A DNA stretch of 7,992 nt from Lysobacteraceae bacterium. GTDB taxonomy: Bacteria; Pseudomonadota; Gammaproteobacteria; Xanthomonadales; Xanthomonadaceae. The stretch lies in the NCBI GenBank assembly GCA_004173415.1, contig SEHC01000079.1:1-7992 (forward strand), in the 5' to 3' direction. This document shows, piece by piece, positions 1 through 6,542 of this stretch (positions within the stretch are counted from its first letter, which is position 1; each line of letters opens with the position of its first letter). A model generated the notes under the pieces. That model had not been told where the DNA came from and did no database searches. It worked only from the letters and a program-made list of their open reading frames with translations. The translations under genes were made by a program, and so were the position numbers.

Positions 1-39
1 GGCGGGGCCCGGGCAGGAAAAATGCACGGTTCAATGCGC

Positions 40-116
40 GGCTATGTAGCTCAGCCGGTTAGAGCACAGCACTCATAATGCTGGGGTCGGTGGTTCGAGT
101 CCACCCATAGCCACCA
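40..116 (+). tRNA. tRNA-Met (anticodon CAT), elongator type
   Basis: A complete 77-nt cloverleaf with encoded CCA (114-116). The 7-bp acceptor stem GGCTATG (40-46) pairs with CATAGCC (106-112). The anticodon stem CAGCA (67-71) pairs with TGCTG (79-83) around the loop CTCATAA, placing anticodon CAT at 74-76. A GGTTCGAGTCC T-arm follows. Position 1 pairs with position 72 (G-C), which argues against the initiator tRNA. The overall sequence is very close to E. coli elongator tRNA-Met as I remember it, and less like tRNA-Ile2, whose CAT anticodon is modified to lysidine. No intron and no -35/-10 pair is visible in the 39 bases before it. Confidence 0.97.
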
Positions 117-142
117 CACACATGCCATTGATCCATAAAAAG

Positions 143-168
143 AAACCCCCGCAATGCGGGGGTTTTTT
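143..168. terminator. Bidirectional rho-independent terminator
   Basis: A perfect 7-bp GC stem, CCCCCGC (146-152) and GCGGGGG (156-162), closes an AAT loop. It is followed on + by six T (163-168). On the - strand the tail is T-rich as well, because the + strand has an A-rich run (136-145) before the stem. It lies 26 nt after the tRNA end and 16 nt beyond the stop codon of the convergent phosphoethanolamine transferase gene, so it can end transcription from both sides. Confidence 0.9.
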
Positions 169-184
169 CGTGGCCCCGCATTGC

Positions 185-1819
185 CTAGGCCGGCTTGCGG
201 CATGCGGAGAACAGGTCCTTGCCGGGCTGGTACTGGCGGGTGCTGACCCGCATCAGCCCCAGCACCGAGGAAAACAGGTTGTCGTGGCTGGCCGGCTGGC
301 CCGCCGTGCGGCGCAGGCATGCCGTGTCCAGCCCCTCTTGGCGGGCCATTCCGGGCGACAGCCACATCACCATCGGCACGCGCAGCTGCTCGGCCGGGGC
401 GATGGCGTAGGGCATGCCGTGCAGAAACAGGCCCTTCTCGCCCAGCGACTCGCCATGGTCGGACACATAGATCATCGCGGTGTCGTAGTCGACTTCGGAT
501 TTCAGCAGGCCGATGGTCGAAGCCAGGAAATGGTCGGTGTAGAGCAGCGCGTTGTCGTAGGCGTTGACGATCTCCTGGCGCTGGCACTGGCTCAGTTCCG
601 GATTCTCGCAGGCCGGCAGGAAGCGCTTGAACTGCGACGGATAACGCTCGAAATAGTTGGGCCCGTGGTTGCCCAGCGGGTGCAGCACCACGACCCGGTC
701 AGCCGCCGCCGCCGCGGTGGACTGGAGCTGCTCCTGCAATCCCTTCAACAGGATCGCGTCCAGGCAGCGCTTGCCGTTGCACAGGGCTGGATCGTTCGAA
801 TCGGCAAGCCGCTCGGTCGGCAAGCCGTCGCAGACCCCCTTGCATCCGGACTGGTTGTCGCGCCACGAAATGGCGATGCCGGCGTGGTCCAGGACATGCA
901 GCAGCGACTGATGGGTGCGGATCTTCTTCTCGTCGTAATCGCTGCGGCCGAACGGCGAAAACATGCAGGGCAGCGAGATCTCGGTGCTGCTGCCGCAGGA
1001 GCTCACCCGGCTGAAATTGAGCAGCCCTTCGACCGCGGACAGTTCAGGCGTGGTCTGTCGCGCATATCCGCTCAAGCCCCAGTTCTGGGCACGCGCGGTC
1101 TCGCCGACCACGATCACCAGCAACCTTGGCCTGGCGCCCGCCGCACGCGTCGCCTGGCGGGCATCCACGCCAACCGGCAGCAACGCCCGCTTGGCGCCAG
1201 GGGGCGAAGCCTGCAGCGCGTTGAACAGCGAAACGATGTAGTTGGCCGGCGTGACCAGGTAGCGCACTTCACGATGGTTGCGGACCAGCGAGGACAAACC
1301 TTGCGACGACAGGCCGATACCCGTGGCGCCGGCCAGCGCCACGACCAGCAGGAAAATCGCCCGCCTTGCCACTGCACGGGGCAAGGACCGCTTGCGCAGC
1401 CGCAGCCGCCAGAGCGCGGCCACCGGCACTGCGGTCACGACCAGGACCAGGACCAGCCCTGGGGTCAGCAGCTCGAGGGACTCACGGGCATCGGTGTGCA
1501 GGACGTTGCGCAGCATGTCCACGTCCAGGTAGACACCATAGGCATTCATGTAGTGCGTCGCCGCTGCGGTCACCAGCAGCAGCACGGTCAGCAGTGGCTT
1601 GGCGGTCCAGCGATTCACCACCAGTGCCAGCAGGAATGCATGGATCGCAGTGACCACGATGAACAGCGACAGGGCCAATCGCCATTGGCTCAATGGATCC
1701 GCAATCGCCGCATGCCAGAAAGCGGCATTGCTGAAAAAGGAAAAGAACAGGCTGCACGCCAGGATCAGGCTTTCGGTACCCAGCAGCGGGCGGGCCGTCC
1801 ACCACGCCAACTTCGACAT
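185..1819 (-). CDS. eptA: EptA/PmrC/MCR-type phosphoethanolamine transferase (lipid A modification)
   Basis: This 544-residue protein has the usual length for EptA. The family transfers phosphoethanolamine from phosphatidylethanolamine to lipid A phosphates on the periplasmic face of the inner membrane, lowering negative charge. About five N-terminal membrane segments (roughly residues 13-36, 46-68, 76-98, 119-138, 153-173) precede a periplasmic alkaline-phosphatase-fold domain. Visible catalytic residues are E240 (VVGETAR), the nucleophile T279 (CGSSTEISLPCMF), H385 (GNHGP), D454/H455 (SDHGES) and H467 (LHGMPYAIAP). Cysteines 275/285, 326/330, 347/352 and 404/412 fit periplasmic disulfides. 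The family motif HQMGSHGP reads HPLGNHGP here. The start MSKLAWW leaves 38 nt after the PAP2 stop but has no good ribosome site; an in-frame GTG at 1837, preceded by CAGG, is an alternative. The frame stays open far upstream across the PAP2 gene, which is an artefact. It ends in TAG just before the terminator. The acceptor (lipid A versus another glycan) is inferred from family. Confidence 0.93.
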   Translation of the reverse strand: MSKLAWWTARPLLGTESLILACSLFFSFFSNAAFWHAAIADPLSQWRLALSLFIVVTAIHAFLLALVVNRWTAKPLLTVLLLVTAAATHYMNAYGVYLDVDMLRNVLHTDARESLELLTPGLVLVLVVTAVPVAALWRLRLRKRSLPRAVARRAIFLLVVALAGATGIGLSSQGLSSLVRNHREVRYLVTPANYIVSLFNALQASPPGAKRALLPVGVDARQATRAAGARPRLLVIVVGETARAQNWGLSGYARQTTPELSAVEGLLNFSRVSSCGSSTEISLPCMFSPFGRSDYDEKKIRTHQSLLHVLDHAGIAISWRDNQSGCKGVCDGLPTERLADSNDPALCNGKRCLDAILLKGLQEQLQSTAAAAADRVVVLHPLGNHGPNYFERYPSQFKRFLPACENPELSQCQRQEIVNAYDNALLYTDHFLASTIGLLKSEVDYDTAMIYVSDHGESLGEKGLFLHGMPYAIAPAEQLRVPMVMWLSPGMARQEGLDTACLRRTAGQPASHDNLFSSVLGLMRVSTRQYQPGKDLFSACRKPA

Positions 1820-1857
1820 GGGCCGAGCCGGCGCCACCGGCCTGGCGGACACCGCGC

Positions 1858-2652
1858 TCAAGCAAATTCTCCAGCCGCGGCCGACGCCGGTTGCGGCAGG
1901 CGCATCAGCCGATGCAGCGCCAACGCGACCAGCCAGCAGATCCCCAGCGCAACCAGGTCGTGCGAAGCGAAGTGGGCCCCTCTCAACTGCTGGGTGACGC
2001 CGAACACCAGGCCAAGCCCCAGACCCACGCCCAGGCCCCACCAGCGTAGGGAAGGCCGGCCCAGCAGGGCGAAGTACAGCGCGACCCACGCGTAACCGGC
2101 GCTGGCATGGCCGGCGGGGAAACACTTGCCGGCAGCTGCAAGACCGGGCCTGTGCATGACCAGGCTGTAGTAGACGTGGCTGCCGCCATATCGCGTCAGG
2201 TCCCAGGGGCAGTCGACGTGGGTCCAGCGCTTCATGAGGCCGACGATGGCGGTGGCCAGCAGCGTGGACAGCAGCAGGTACGACAGCGGCCGACGCCAAG
2301 CCTGCAGCCGACGAGCGCAGAGACAGAGGCACAGTGCCAGCAGCATCACGAACCAGGCAGCCTTGCTGGCCTGCCTGGCCGCGGCGTGCAGCAGGTCCTG
2401 AGTAATGAAGCCCGACTGCAGCGTCCAGGCATGCCCCTCCATCGCGTAGACCCGATCGGCGATCCAGAGGTCGCCGTGGCGCACGACCAACAGCACCAGC
2501 AGCAACGCAAATGGGACCAGCGGCATCCACAGGTGACGCAGGTAGAAGGCCGGGATCGACGGACGACGCACATGGTTCTTGGCGCCAGCGACTTGGACGC
2601 CGGCATTGGCCGGCAACGTATCTGCAAGTGGAATCAGCGAAAGTCTCTGCAT
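1858..2652 (-). CDS. PAP2-family membrane phosphatase, possible lipid A or undecaprenyl-PP phosphatase
   Basis: A 264-residue integral membrane protein with about six hydrophobic segments. The PAP2 (acid phosphatase) signature appears in divergent form. Motif 1 is K141-x6-C148-P149 (family: K-x6-RP), inside KRWTHVDCPWDLTRYGG. Motif 2 is PAGH (179-182; family PSGH). Motif 3 is RGAHFASHD (224-232), where H227 is the likely nucleophile and the usual R-x5-H-x3-D spacing is not met. I recall the CPWDLxRYGG variant from other gammaproteobacterial PAP2 proteins, so it is probably a subfamily rather than a dead enzyme. PAP2 membrane enzymes dephosphorylate lipid phosphates at the periplasmic face. 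Next to eptA, lipid A or undecaprenyl pyrophosphate is a plausible substrate, but this is inference. The ATG at 2652 is the first usable start in frame and lacks a clear ribosome site. GTG at residue 28 and ATG at residue 43 are alternatives, so the N-terminus is uncertain. It is followed 38 nt later by eptA, probably cotranscribed. Confidence 0.88.
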   Translation of the reverse strand: MQRLSLIPLADTLPANAGVQVAGAKNHVRRPSIPAFYLRHLWMPLVPFALLLVLLVVRHGDLWIADRVYAMEGHAWTLQSGFITQDLLHAAARQASKAAWFVMLLALCLCLCARRLQAWRRPLSYLLLSTLLATAIVGLMKRWTHVDCPWDLTRYGGSHVYYSLVMHRPGLAAAGKCFPAGHASAGYAWVALYFALLGRPSLRWWGLGVGLGLGLVFGVTQQLRGAHFASHDLVALGICWLVALALHRLMRLPQPASAAAGEFA

Positions 2653-2696
2653 GTGTGCGCACGGGAAAAACTTGCGCGCATCATTGGTTCTGCACT

Positions 2697-2714
2697 GTCG
2701 GAGAGCGGTCGGAG
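2697..2714 (-). promoter_or_regulatory. Candidate response-regulator direct repeat upstream of PAP2-eptA
   Basis: On the + strand GTCGGAG occurs at 2697-2703 and again at 2708-2714, exactly 11 bp apart. On the - strand it reads CTCCGAC-CGCT-CTCCGAC, 45 bp before the PAP2 start codon. OmpR-family regulators bind tandem repeats with about one helical turn of spacing. A weak -10-like AATGAT (2685-2680, - strand) lies 11 bp downstream, so the repeat would overlap the -35 region. The CGAC-N7-CGAC skeleton is shared with the repeat at 5724-5742. The regulatory role is inferred. Confidence 0.35.
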
Positions 2715-2723
2715 CCGGGTTGC

Positions 2724-2751
2724 CTGCGCGTTAAACGCAGTGACCGGTCAC
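2724..2751. repeat. Two adjacent palindromes after the GT83 gene
   Basis: GTGACCGGTCAC (2740-2751) is a perfect 12-bp palindrome, 7 bp past the end of the GT83 gene. Abutting it, CTGCG (2724-2728) pairs with CGCAG (2736-2740), enclosing GCGTT-A-AACGC (2728-2738). No T-run follows on either strand, so this is not a standard terminator. An operator, or an RNA hairpin affecting read-through from GT83 into the PAP2 gene, are both possible. Confidence 0.5.
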
Positions 2752-2758
2752 CCTCGGT

Positions 2759-4474
2759 TCAAGGAACTTCGATGGTTTGGCCATCGAACGACGGAGTCCG
2801 GCAATCCGGATCCAGTGCAGTGCCCGGGACCAGCAGCCAGCGGTTGCGGTTGGAAACTCCGATGTCGACCACCTGCGCCCTGTCCACGCAAGGACTGAGT
2901 GCCTTGTCCAGGACGAACAGCCAGCGACCCGGCGGATCTTCCCTCAGCCAACGCGCAGCCGCCGTCCATTGGTCCTGCCAGGACGCCTTGAAGCCGAAAT
3001 CGACGGCCGGCCGGTCGGCCTGCAGCAGGTTCTGTTCGCGCCAGGCGACCATGCCCAGTTGCGCTTGCGGCCCGATGCGCTCGCCCACTCGCTGCATCAG
3101 CTTGCGCGCCGAGCTGTCCGCGTTCAGGGTAGGCGCCAGACCGAAGCCATAGGTCGTCCACAACAATGCCGTGACCAGCACCACCGCCGACCCGATGCGC
3201 CGGGTTCGCGCCCATGCGACCACGGCAAGCGAGGCCGCGCCGAAGCCCAGCAACCAGTACAGGAACGTGCGCAGGGTTTCCGGCGCGATGTCACGCTGCG
3301 CGGCCAGCTTGCCCGCCCAATCGCTGGCGTCCAGCAGTCCCGCCAGCGCCAGCGCGCCCAGCGTTATCGACAACGCCAGCAGGTAGCCCAACAGGGTGCG
3401 CTGTACCCAGGCGCGCCGCAGCAGACCAGGCAGCAGCGCACCAGCCGCCACGCACAGCGCCGGCAGCATCGGGAAGATGTACACCTCGCGCTTGCCGGGG
3501 CTGGCGCTGAAGAACGCCAGCACCAGGATCGACCAACCCAACAGCAGCCACAAGCGGGGATCGCCACGGCGGACACGGCGCCACCAGGCCGGCAGCAGCC
3601 AGGGCAACAGCAGCACGCCCGGCAGCCACAGCGTGGCCATCACCTGGGCGAAGTACCAGAACGGCTGCACGTGATGCCAGGCGCCCGCATAGCGCTTGCC
3701 GGTCTGCTTGAACAGGATTTCGCTGGCGTAGGCGTGGAAGGCCGGGTCGGTGCTGGCGCCGACCGCGACCAGCATCGGCGCGACCCATACGCCAGCGCCG
3801 GCGATGAAGCAGAGCAGCGCCAGCAGCCAGCGCCAGCCATCGCCTGCGACGCGCGCTGGTAGATGGGGGCGCCGGCTCCAGCGCAGCGCTACCCACGGCA
3901 GCAGCACCAGCAGCGGCAGGAATCCCACCCCCTTGGTCACCGTACCCAGTCCGGCGGCGAAGAAACCCAGCCAGGCCAGCGGCCAGTTCGGCCCACGCAG
4001 CAGGTGCCGCAACAGGCCGTAAAGCGACAGGGTGGTCAGGGCCACCAGGACCATGTCGATCTGGCCCCGCTTGGCCTGCAATCCGAACTGCAGGCAGACG
4101 AACAGCCCCAGTGCGGCGTACTGGCCGGCCCGCCGGTTCCACAGTCGGGCGGCAAGATCATGGGTCAGCCACAGGGTCAGCAACGCCGCCAGCAGCGAAG
4201 GCAGCAGGAACGCCACCCTCCAGTGACCGACCACCTGGTAGGCAGCCGCCTGCATCCACATGAAGACCGGCGGCTTCTCGGCATAGAACTCGGTCCCGCG
4301 ATGCGGGAACAGCCATTGCCCGGATTCCACCATGGCGCGTGCGGCCAGCACGAAACGTGGCTCGTCAGGCGGCGAGGGATCGCGCAGTCCCAGCCCGGCA
4401 AGCAGGCTCAAGGTAGCCAGCGCCAGCAGCAGGTAAGCGGCACCGCCCCGCGGAAAGGTGGCTGGCTCGGACAT
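2759..4474 (-). CDS. ArnT-like GT83 integral-membrane glycosyltransferase
   Basis: A 571-residue protein close to ArnT's usual length, with about a dozen hydrophobic segments and a C-terminal soluble part (about 450-571). GT83/PMT-type enzymes move a sugar from an undecaprenyl-phosphate carrier to an acceptor on the periplasmic side; ArnT moves 4-amino-4-deoxy-arabinose to lipid A. Visible signatures are the first-loop acidic pair D37-E38 (PPDEPRF), the EKPP motif (66-69, FYAEKPPVFMW), RGQID (136-140), the PFWYF segment (271-275) and S-PGKREVYIFP (324-335), matching the conserved SxGK..Y region of ArnT. It is the third gene from the divergent promoter, after a GT2 enzyme and a LAB_N protein, which fits a lipid-carrier glycosylation module. 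The 58-bp gap before the ATG has no good ribosome site; only AAGA is near. No L-Ara4N synthesis genes (arnA, arnB, arnD) lie in the window, so the sugar is unknown and I do not assign arnT. Confidence 0.9.
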   Translation of the reverse strand: MSEPATFPRGGAAYLLLALATLSLLAGLGLRDPSPPDEPRFVLAARAMVESGQWLFPHRGTEFYAEKPPVFMWMQAAAYQVVGHWRVAFLLPSLLAALLTLWLTHDLAARLWNRRAGQYAALGLFVCLQFGLQAKRGQIDMVLVALTTLSLYGLLRHLLRGPNWPLAWLGFFAAGLGTVTKGVGFLPLLVLLPWVALRWSRRPHLPARVAGDGWRWLLALLCFIAGAGVWVAPMLVAVGASTDPAFHAYASEILFKQTGKRYAGAWHHVQPFWYFAQVMATLWLPGVLLLPWLLPAWWRRVRRGDPRLWLLLGWSILVLAFFSASPGKREVYIFPMLPALCVAAGALLPGLLRRAWVQRTLLGYLLALSITLGALALAGLLDASDWAGKLAAQRDIAPETLRTFLYWLLGFGAASLAVVAWARTRRIGSAVVLVTALLWTTYGFGLAPTLNADSSARKLMQRVGERIGPQAQLGMVAWREQNLLQADRPAVDFGFKASWQDQWTAAARWLREDPPGRWLFVLDKALSPCVDRAQVVDIGVSNRNRWLLVPGTALDPDCRTPSFDGQTIEVP

Positions 4475-4532
4475 CAGGGAATCTTACGACCAAGGGCAGG
4501 TGCCCTGGTGCGGCCATCCTGCCGGGAAGACG

Positions 4533-4859
4533 TCACTGCGTGGCGAGCTCCCGCTTCCAGCCATGGTGCCTGATGTCCAGGTACAGGCTATACAGCGCGG
4601 TAAAGGCCGGGAACAGGTTCTGCAACACCCCGACCGCATCCTGCTTGGCCGAGAACAGGAAGTAGCTCAGGGTCATGACGCTGCCGACCACGCTCATGTA
4701 CCAGAACAGGCGCGGGATCACCGGCTTGCGCGCACGGCGCGAGGCATGGAACTGCACGAACCAGCGTGCGCCGAACATCAGCGCGCCAAGCAGGCCGATG
4801 ATCTTCCATGGGGTCATGTGCAGGCCGGTCCAGGCCAGCCAGAGGATTTCCTCGTTCAT
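4533..4859 (-). CDS. Small LAB_N-domain membrane protein (lipid-A-disaccharide synthase N-terminal-like)
   Basis: A 108-residue protein with about three membrane segments (roughly 16-38, 49-70, 75-95). It carries the LAB_N signature: GARWFVQFHASRRARKPVIP (30-49), then FWYMSVVGS, LSYFLFSAKQDAVGVLQN and a closing YSLYLDIR. This fold is named for the extension of some lipid A disaccharide synthases, but stand-alone copies lack the LpxB catalytic domain. They are commonly found beside GT2 and GT83 genes, where a role in handling or flipping an undecaprenyl-linked sugar (compare ArnE/ArnF) is suspected but, to my knowledge, unproven. The ATG at 4859 is well supported: GGGGA sits 5 nt upstream, and the start lies 14 nt after the GT2 stop, implying translational coupling. 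The frame is open further upstream inside the GT2 gene; that stretch is not coding. Confidence 0.9.
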   Translation of the reverse strand: MNEEILWLAWTGLHMTPWKIIGLLGALMFGARWFVQFHASRRARKPVIPRLFWYMSVVGSVMTLSYFLFSAKQDAVGVLQNLFPAFTALYSLYLDIRHHGWKRELATQ

Positions 4860-4873
4860 GGGCGTCCCCGTAT

Positions 4874-5674
4874 TCAATACTCGCGCACCGCAGTCAGCTT
4901 GCTGCGGCTTATCAGCCAGGCCATGCCGCGCAGGTCCCGCAGCCCGACCAGCGCACGGCCCAGGTTGTCGTACTTGGAAACGCCGGCATTCCGGCAGCGA
5001 TGGTTGACCGGGATGCTGACGGTCTTCCAGCCGGCACGCTGCATCAACGCAGGCAGGAATCGATGCATGTGGTCGAAATAGGGCAGGTCGAGGAACGCCT
5101 GGCGCTCGAACAGCTTGATCCCGCAACCGGTGTCCGGGGTCGAGTCCCGCAACAGCCGCGAGCGGATGCCGTTGGCCAGTCGCGACGCCCAGCGCTTGCC
5201 GGCGTTGTCGCGACGGGTCACCCGCCAGCCGGCCAGCAGCTTGGTGTCCTCGCCTGCGTGATCGCGCGCGGCCAGCAGCTTGTTGATGTCGGCCGGGTCG
5301 TTCTGGCCATCGCCATCCAGCGTCACCACCCAGTCGCCGCGCGCGGCCTTCACTCCATTGCGGATGGCCGTGCTCTGCCCGCTGCGGCTGGCGTGCTGGA
5401 GGACGCGCAACCGGGGCAATTCCTGCTTCAGCGACTGAAGGACCTGGACGCCATCGTCGCTGGACTGGTCATCGACATAGATGATCTCGTAGTCGGTGCG
5501 GTCGGCCAGGCCTGCGACGATTTCGCGGACCAGGGGAAGAATGTTGTCGCGCTCGTTGAACACCGGCACCACCACCGAAAGGCGCGGCGTCGGCAACGGC
5601 CTGGCCCGGCCCTCGCCCGCGTACTCGACTTCCACGCCATCCAGCCTGGCTTCGTTGGCCTGTATCTTCAGCAC
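4874..5674 (-). CDS. GT2-family glycosyltransferase, dolichyl/undecaprenyl-phosphate sugar transferase type
   Basis: A 266-residue GT-A-fold enzyme of the DPM1/ArnC group, which transfers a nucleotide-activated sugar to a polyprenyl phosphate at the cytoplasmic face. Motifs in order: SVVVPVFNERDNI (33-45), nucleotide-binding YVDDQSSDDG (66-75), metal-binding DGDGQNDP (120-127, D120/D122), PDTGCGIKLFER (180-191), HRFLPAL (204-210) and NAGVSKYDN (229-237). Unlike ArnC and GtrB it has no C-terminal pair of membrane helices, so it is probably soluble or peripheral. The start is GTG: GAGGT (5686-5682) is 7 nt upstream and no ATG fits the alignment better. It is the first gene of the - strand block and faces the ColR-like gene across a 169-bp divergent region. 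The sugar donor cannot be told from sequence. Confidence 0.92.
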   Translation of the reverse strand: MLKIQANEARLDGVEVEYAGEGRARPLPTPRLSVVVPVFNERDNILPLVREIVAGLADRTDYEIIYVDDQSSDDGVQVLQSLKQELPRLRVLQHASRSGQSTAIRNGVKAARGDWVVTLDGDGQNDPADINKLLAARDHAGEDTKLLAGWRVTRRDNAGKRWASRLANGIRSRLLRDSTPDTGCGIKLFERQAFLDLPYFDHMHRFLPALMQRAGWKTVSIPVNHRCRNAGVSKYDNLGRALVGLRDLRGMAWLISRSKLTAVREY

Positions 5675-5723
5675 GACGGATACCTCGGTTGGGTCGCCTA
5701 TGGACGCAAAGCGTGGTCTGGTC

Positions 5724-5742
5724 GATGTCGTAAAGATGTCGT
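5724..5742. promoter_or_regulatory. 11-bp-periodic direct repeat, candidate ColR-type binding site
   Basis: GATGTCGT is repeated perfectly at 5724-5731 and 5735-5742 with an 11-bp period, the geometry expected for an OmpR/PhoB-class dimer. On the - strand it reads ACGACATC-TTT-ACGACATC, and read from CCCAC (5745-5741) it partly fits the Pseudomonas putida ColR consensus as I remember it (YYNAS-N2-Y-TTTTTCAC). It lies in the 169-bp region (5675-5843) between the GT2 gene and the response regulator gene. A weak -10-like CATAGG (5702-5697, - strand) would place the repeat against the -35 of the GT2 promoter, the usual position for activation. Function is inferred; no strong sigma-70 promoter was found for either direction. 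Confidence 0.5.
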
Positions 5743-5745
5743 GGG

Positions 5746-5756
5746 AACGTTACGTT
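5746..5756. repeat. Short palindrome AACGT-T-ACGTT in the divergent promoter region
   Basis: Perfect 5-bp arms around one central base, 3 bp from the direct repeat at 5724-5742 and flanked by GG and TCC that extend the symmetry imperfectly. It may be part of a compound operator or mark the -35 region (TTTCCG at 5755-5760) of a weak promoter for the regulator genes, with CAATTG at 5777-5782 as a possible -10. The evidence is only symmetry and position. Confidence 0.3.
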
Positions 5757-5843
5757 TCCGTGATTGGCTCAGCGCTCAATTGATGGCCTCGCGTCTTCGT
5801 GGAATGCTGGCCCGCCGCCGCCCCGCGACATTCAAGGAATAAT

Positions 5844-6542
5844 ATGCGACTGCTGGTGGTCGAAGACAACCGGAACCTGGTGGCCAACCTGTTCGAGTAT
5901 TTCGAGGCGCGTGGTTACGCCGTGGATGCCGCGCCCGACGGGGTCACCGGCCTGCACCTGGCCAGTACCCAGGTCTACGACGCGGTGGTTCTGGACTGGA
6001 TGCTTCCGCGCATGGACGGGCGCGAGGTCCTGCAGCGGTTGAGGAGCAGCGCCAACGCCTCGACCCCGGTCATCATGCTCACGGCCCGGGACGAGCTTCC
6101 GGACAAGATCGCCGGTTTCCGGGCCGGCGCCGACGACTACCTGACCAAGCCCTTCGCCTTGCCCGAACTGGAAGTGCGCATCGAGGCGCTGGTCGCCCGC
6201 GTGGCCGGGCGCGGGCGCCATCGCGTCCTCGAGGTCGAGGATCTTCGACTGGACCTGGCCACGTTGCAGGCCACCCGCGGCGGACAGGTGCTGCACCTGT
6301 ATCCGGCGTGCCGCAAGCTGCTGGAGACGCTGATGCAGGCCAGTCCGGCGGCGGTCAGCCGCGAACGCCTGGAGCATGCGTTGTGGGGCGACGACCCGCC
6401 CGATGGCGACATGCTGCGCTCGCACGTCTACGAACTGCGCCGCAGCGTGGACGGCCCGTTCCCGGTCAAGCTCATCCATACCCTGCCCCGGGTCGGCTAC
6501 CGGCTGGGCGCGGCCATCACCGGCGAGCATGCGGATGGCTGA
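5844..6542 (+). CDS. colR: OmpR/PhoB-family response regulator, ColR-like
   Basis: A 232-residue regulator with receiver and winged-helix DNA-binding domains. Receiver residues: acidic pair E7-D8, phosphoacceptor D51 (VVLDWMLPRMDG), T80 (MLTARD) and K102 (LTKPF). The DNA-binding domain (about 128-222) contains KLLETLMQASPAAVSRERLE, ALWGDDPPDGDMLRSHVYEL and HTLPRVGYRL. The WGDD-P-D-D-LRSHV run and the N-terminal VEDNRNLVANLFEY closely resemble Pseudomonas ColR as I remember it, hence the symbol; orthology was not tested. AAGGA (5834-5838) 5 nt before the ATG fixes the start; an in-frame ATG at 5799 would add 15 unsupported residues. It overlaps the sensor gene by 8 nt, so the pair is translationally coupled. 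It is likely to control the divergent envelope genes through the repeat at 5724-5742, and perhaps itself. Confidence 0.95.
   Translation: MRLLVVEDNRNLVANLFEYFEARGYAVDAAPDGVTGLHLASTQVYDAVVLDWMLPRMDGREVLQRLRSSANASTPVIMLTARDELPDKIAGFRAGADDYLTKPFALPELEVRIEALVARVAGRGRHRVLEVEDLRLDLATLQATRGGQVLHLYPACRKLLETLMQASPAAVSRERLEHALWGDDPPDGDMLRSHVYELRRSVDGPFPVKLIHTLPRVGYRLGAAITGEHADG

Noticed and set aside
40..116. tRNA gene as phage or island attachment site
   Set aside because: No repeat of the tRNA 3' end, integrase or mobile gene was seen in the window.
51..587. Minus-strand ORF ending in WVDSNHRPQHYECCALTG
   Set aside because: Its end is the antisense of the tRNA-Met gene, a well-known false peptide in automated annotation; the rest is a shifted frame of eptA and crosses the terminator.
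122..2095. 657-codon + strand ORF
   Set aside because: Antisense shadow of eptA and PAP2 produced by high-GC codon bias; Gln/Arg/His-rich with no family motif, and it begins in the terminator region.
1820..2662. Upstream extension of the eptA frame to 825 codons
   Set aside because: This part overlaps the PAP2 gene in another frame, is low-complexity Arg/Ala/Gly-rich and has no homology features; EptA proteins begin near MSKLAWW.
2637..2684. ATG-ATG short frame (16 codons) overlapping the PAP2 start, as a leader peptide
   Set aside because: No ribosome site, no attenuator structure and no codon signature; probably chance.
2777..4573. Long + strand ORFs (361 and 236 codons) opposite the GT83 gene
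   Set aside because: Composition is typical of antisense GC-rich DNA (Gln/Arg/Pro), and the - strand has a clear membrane glycosyltransferase.
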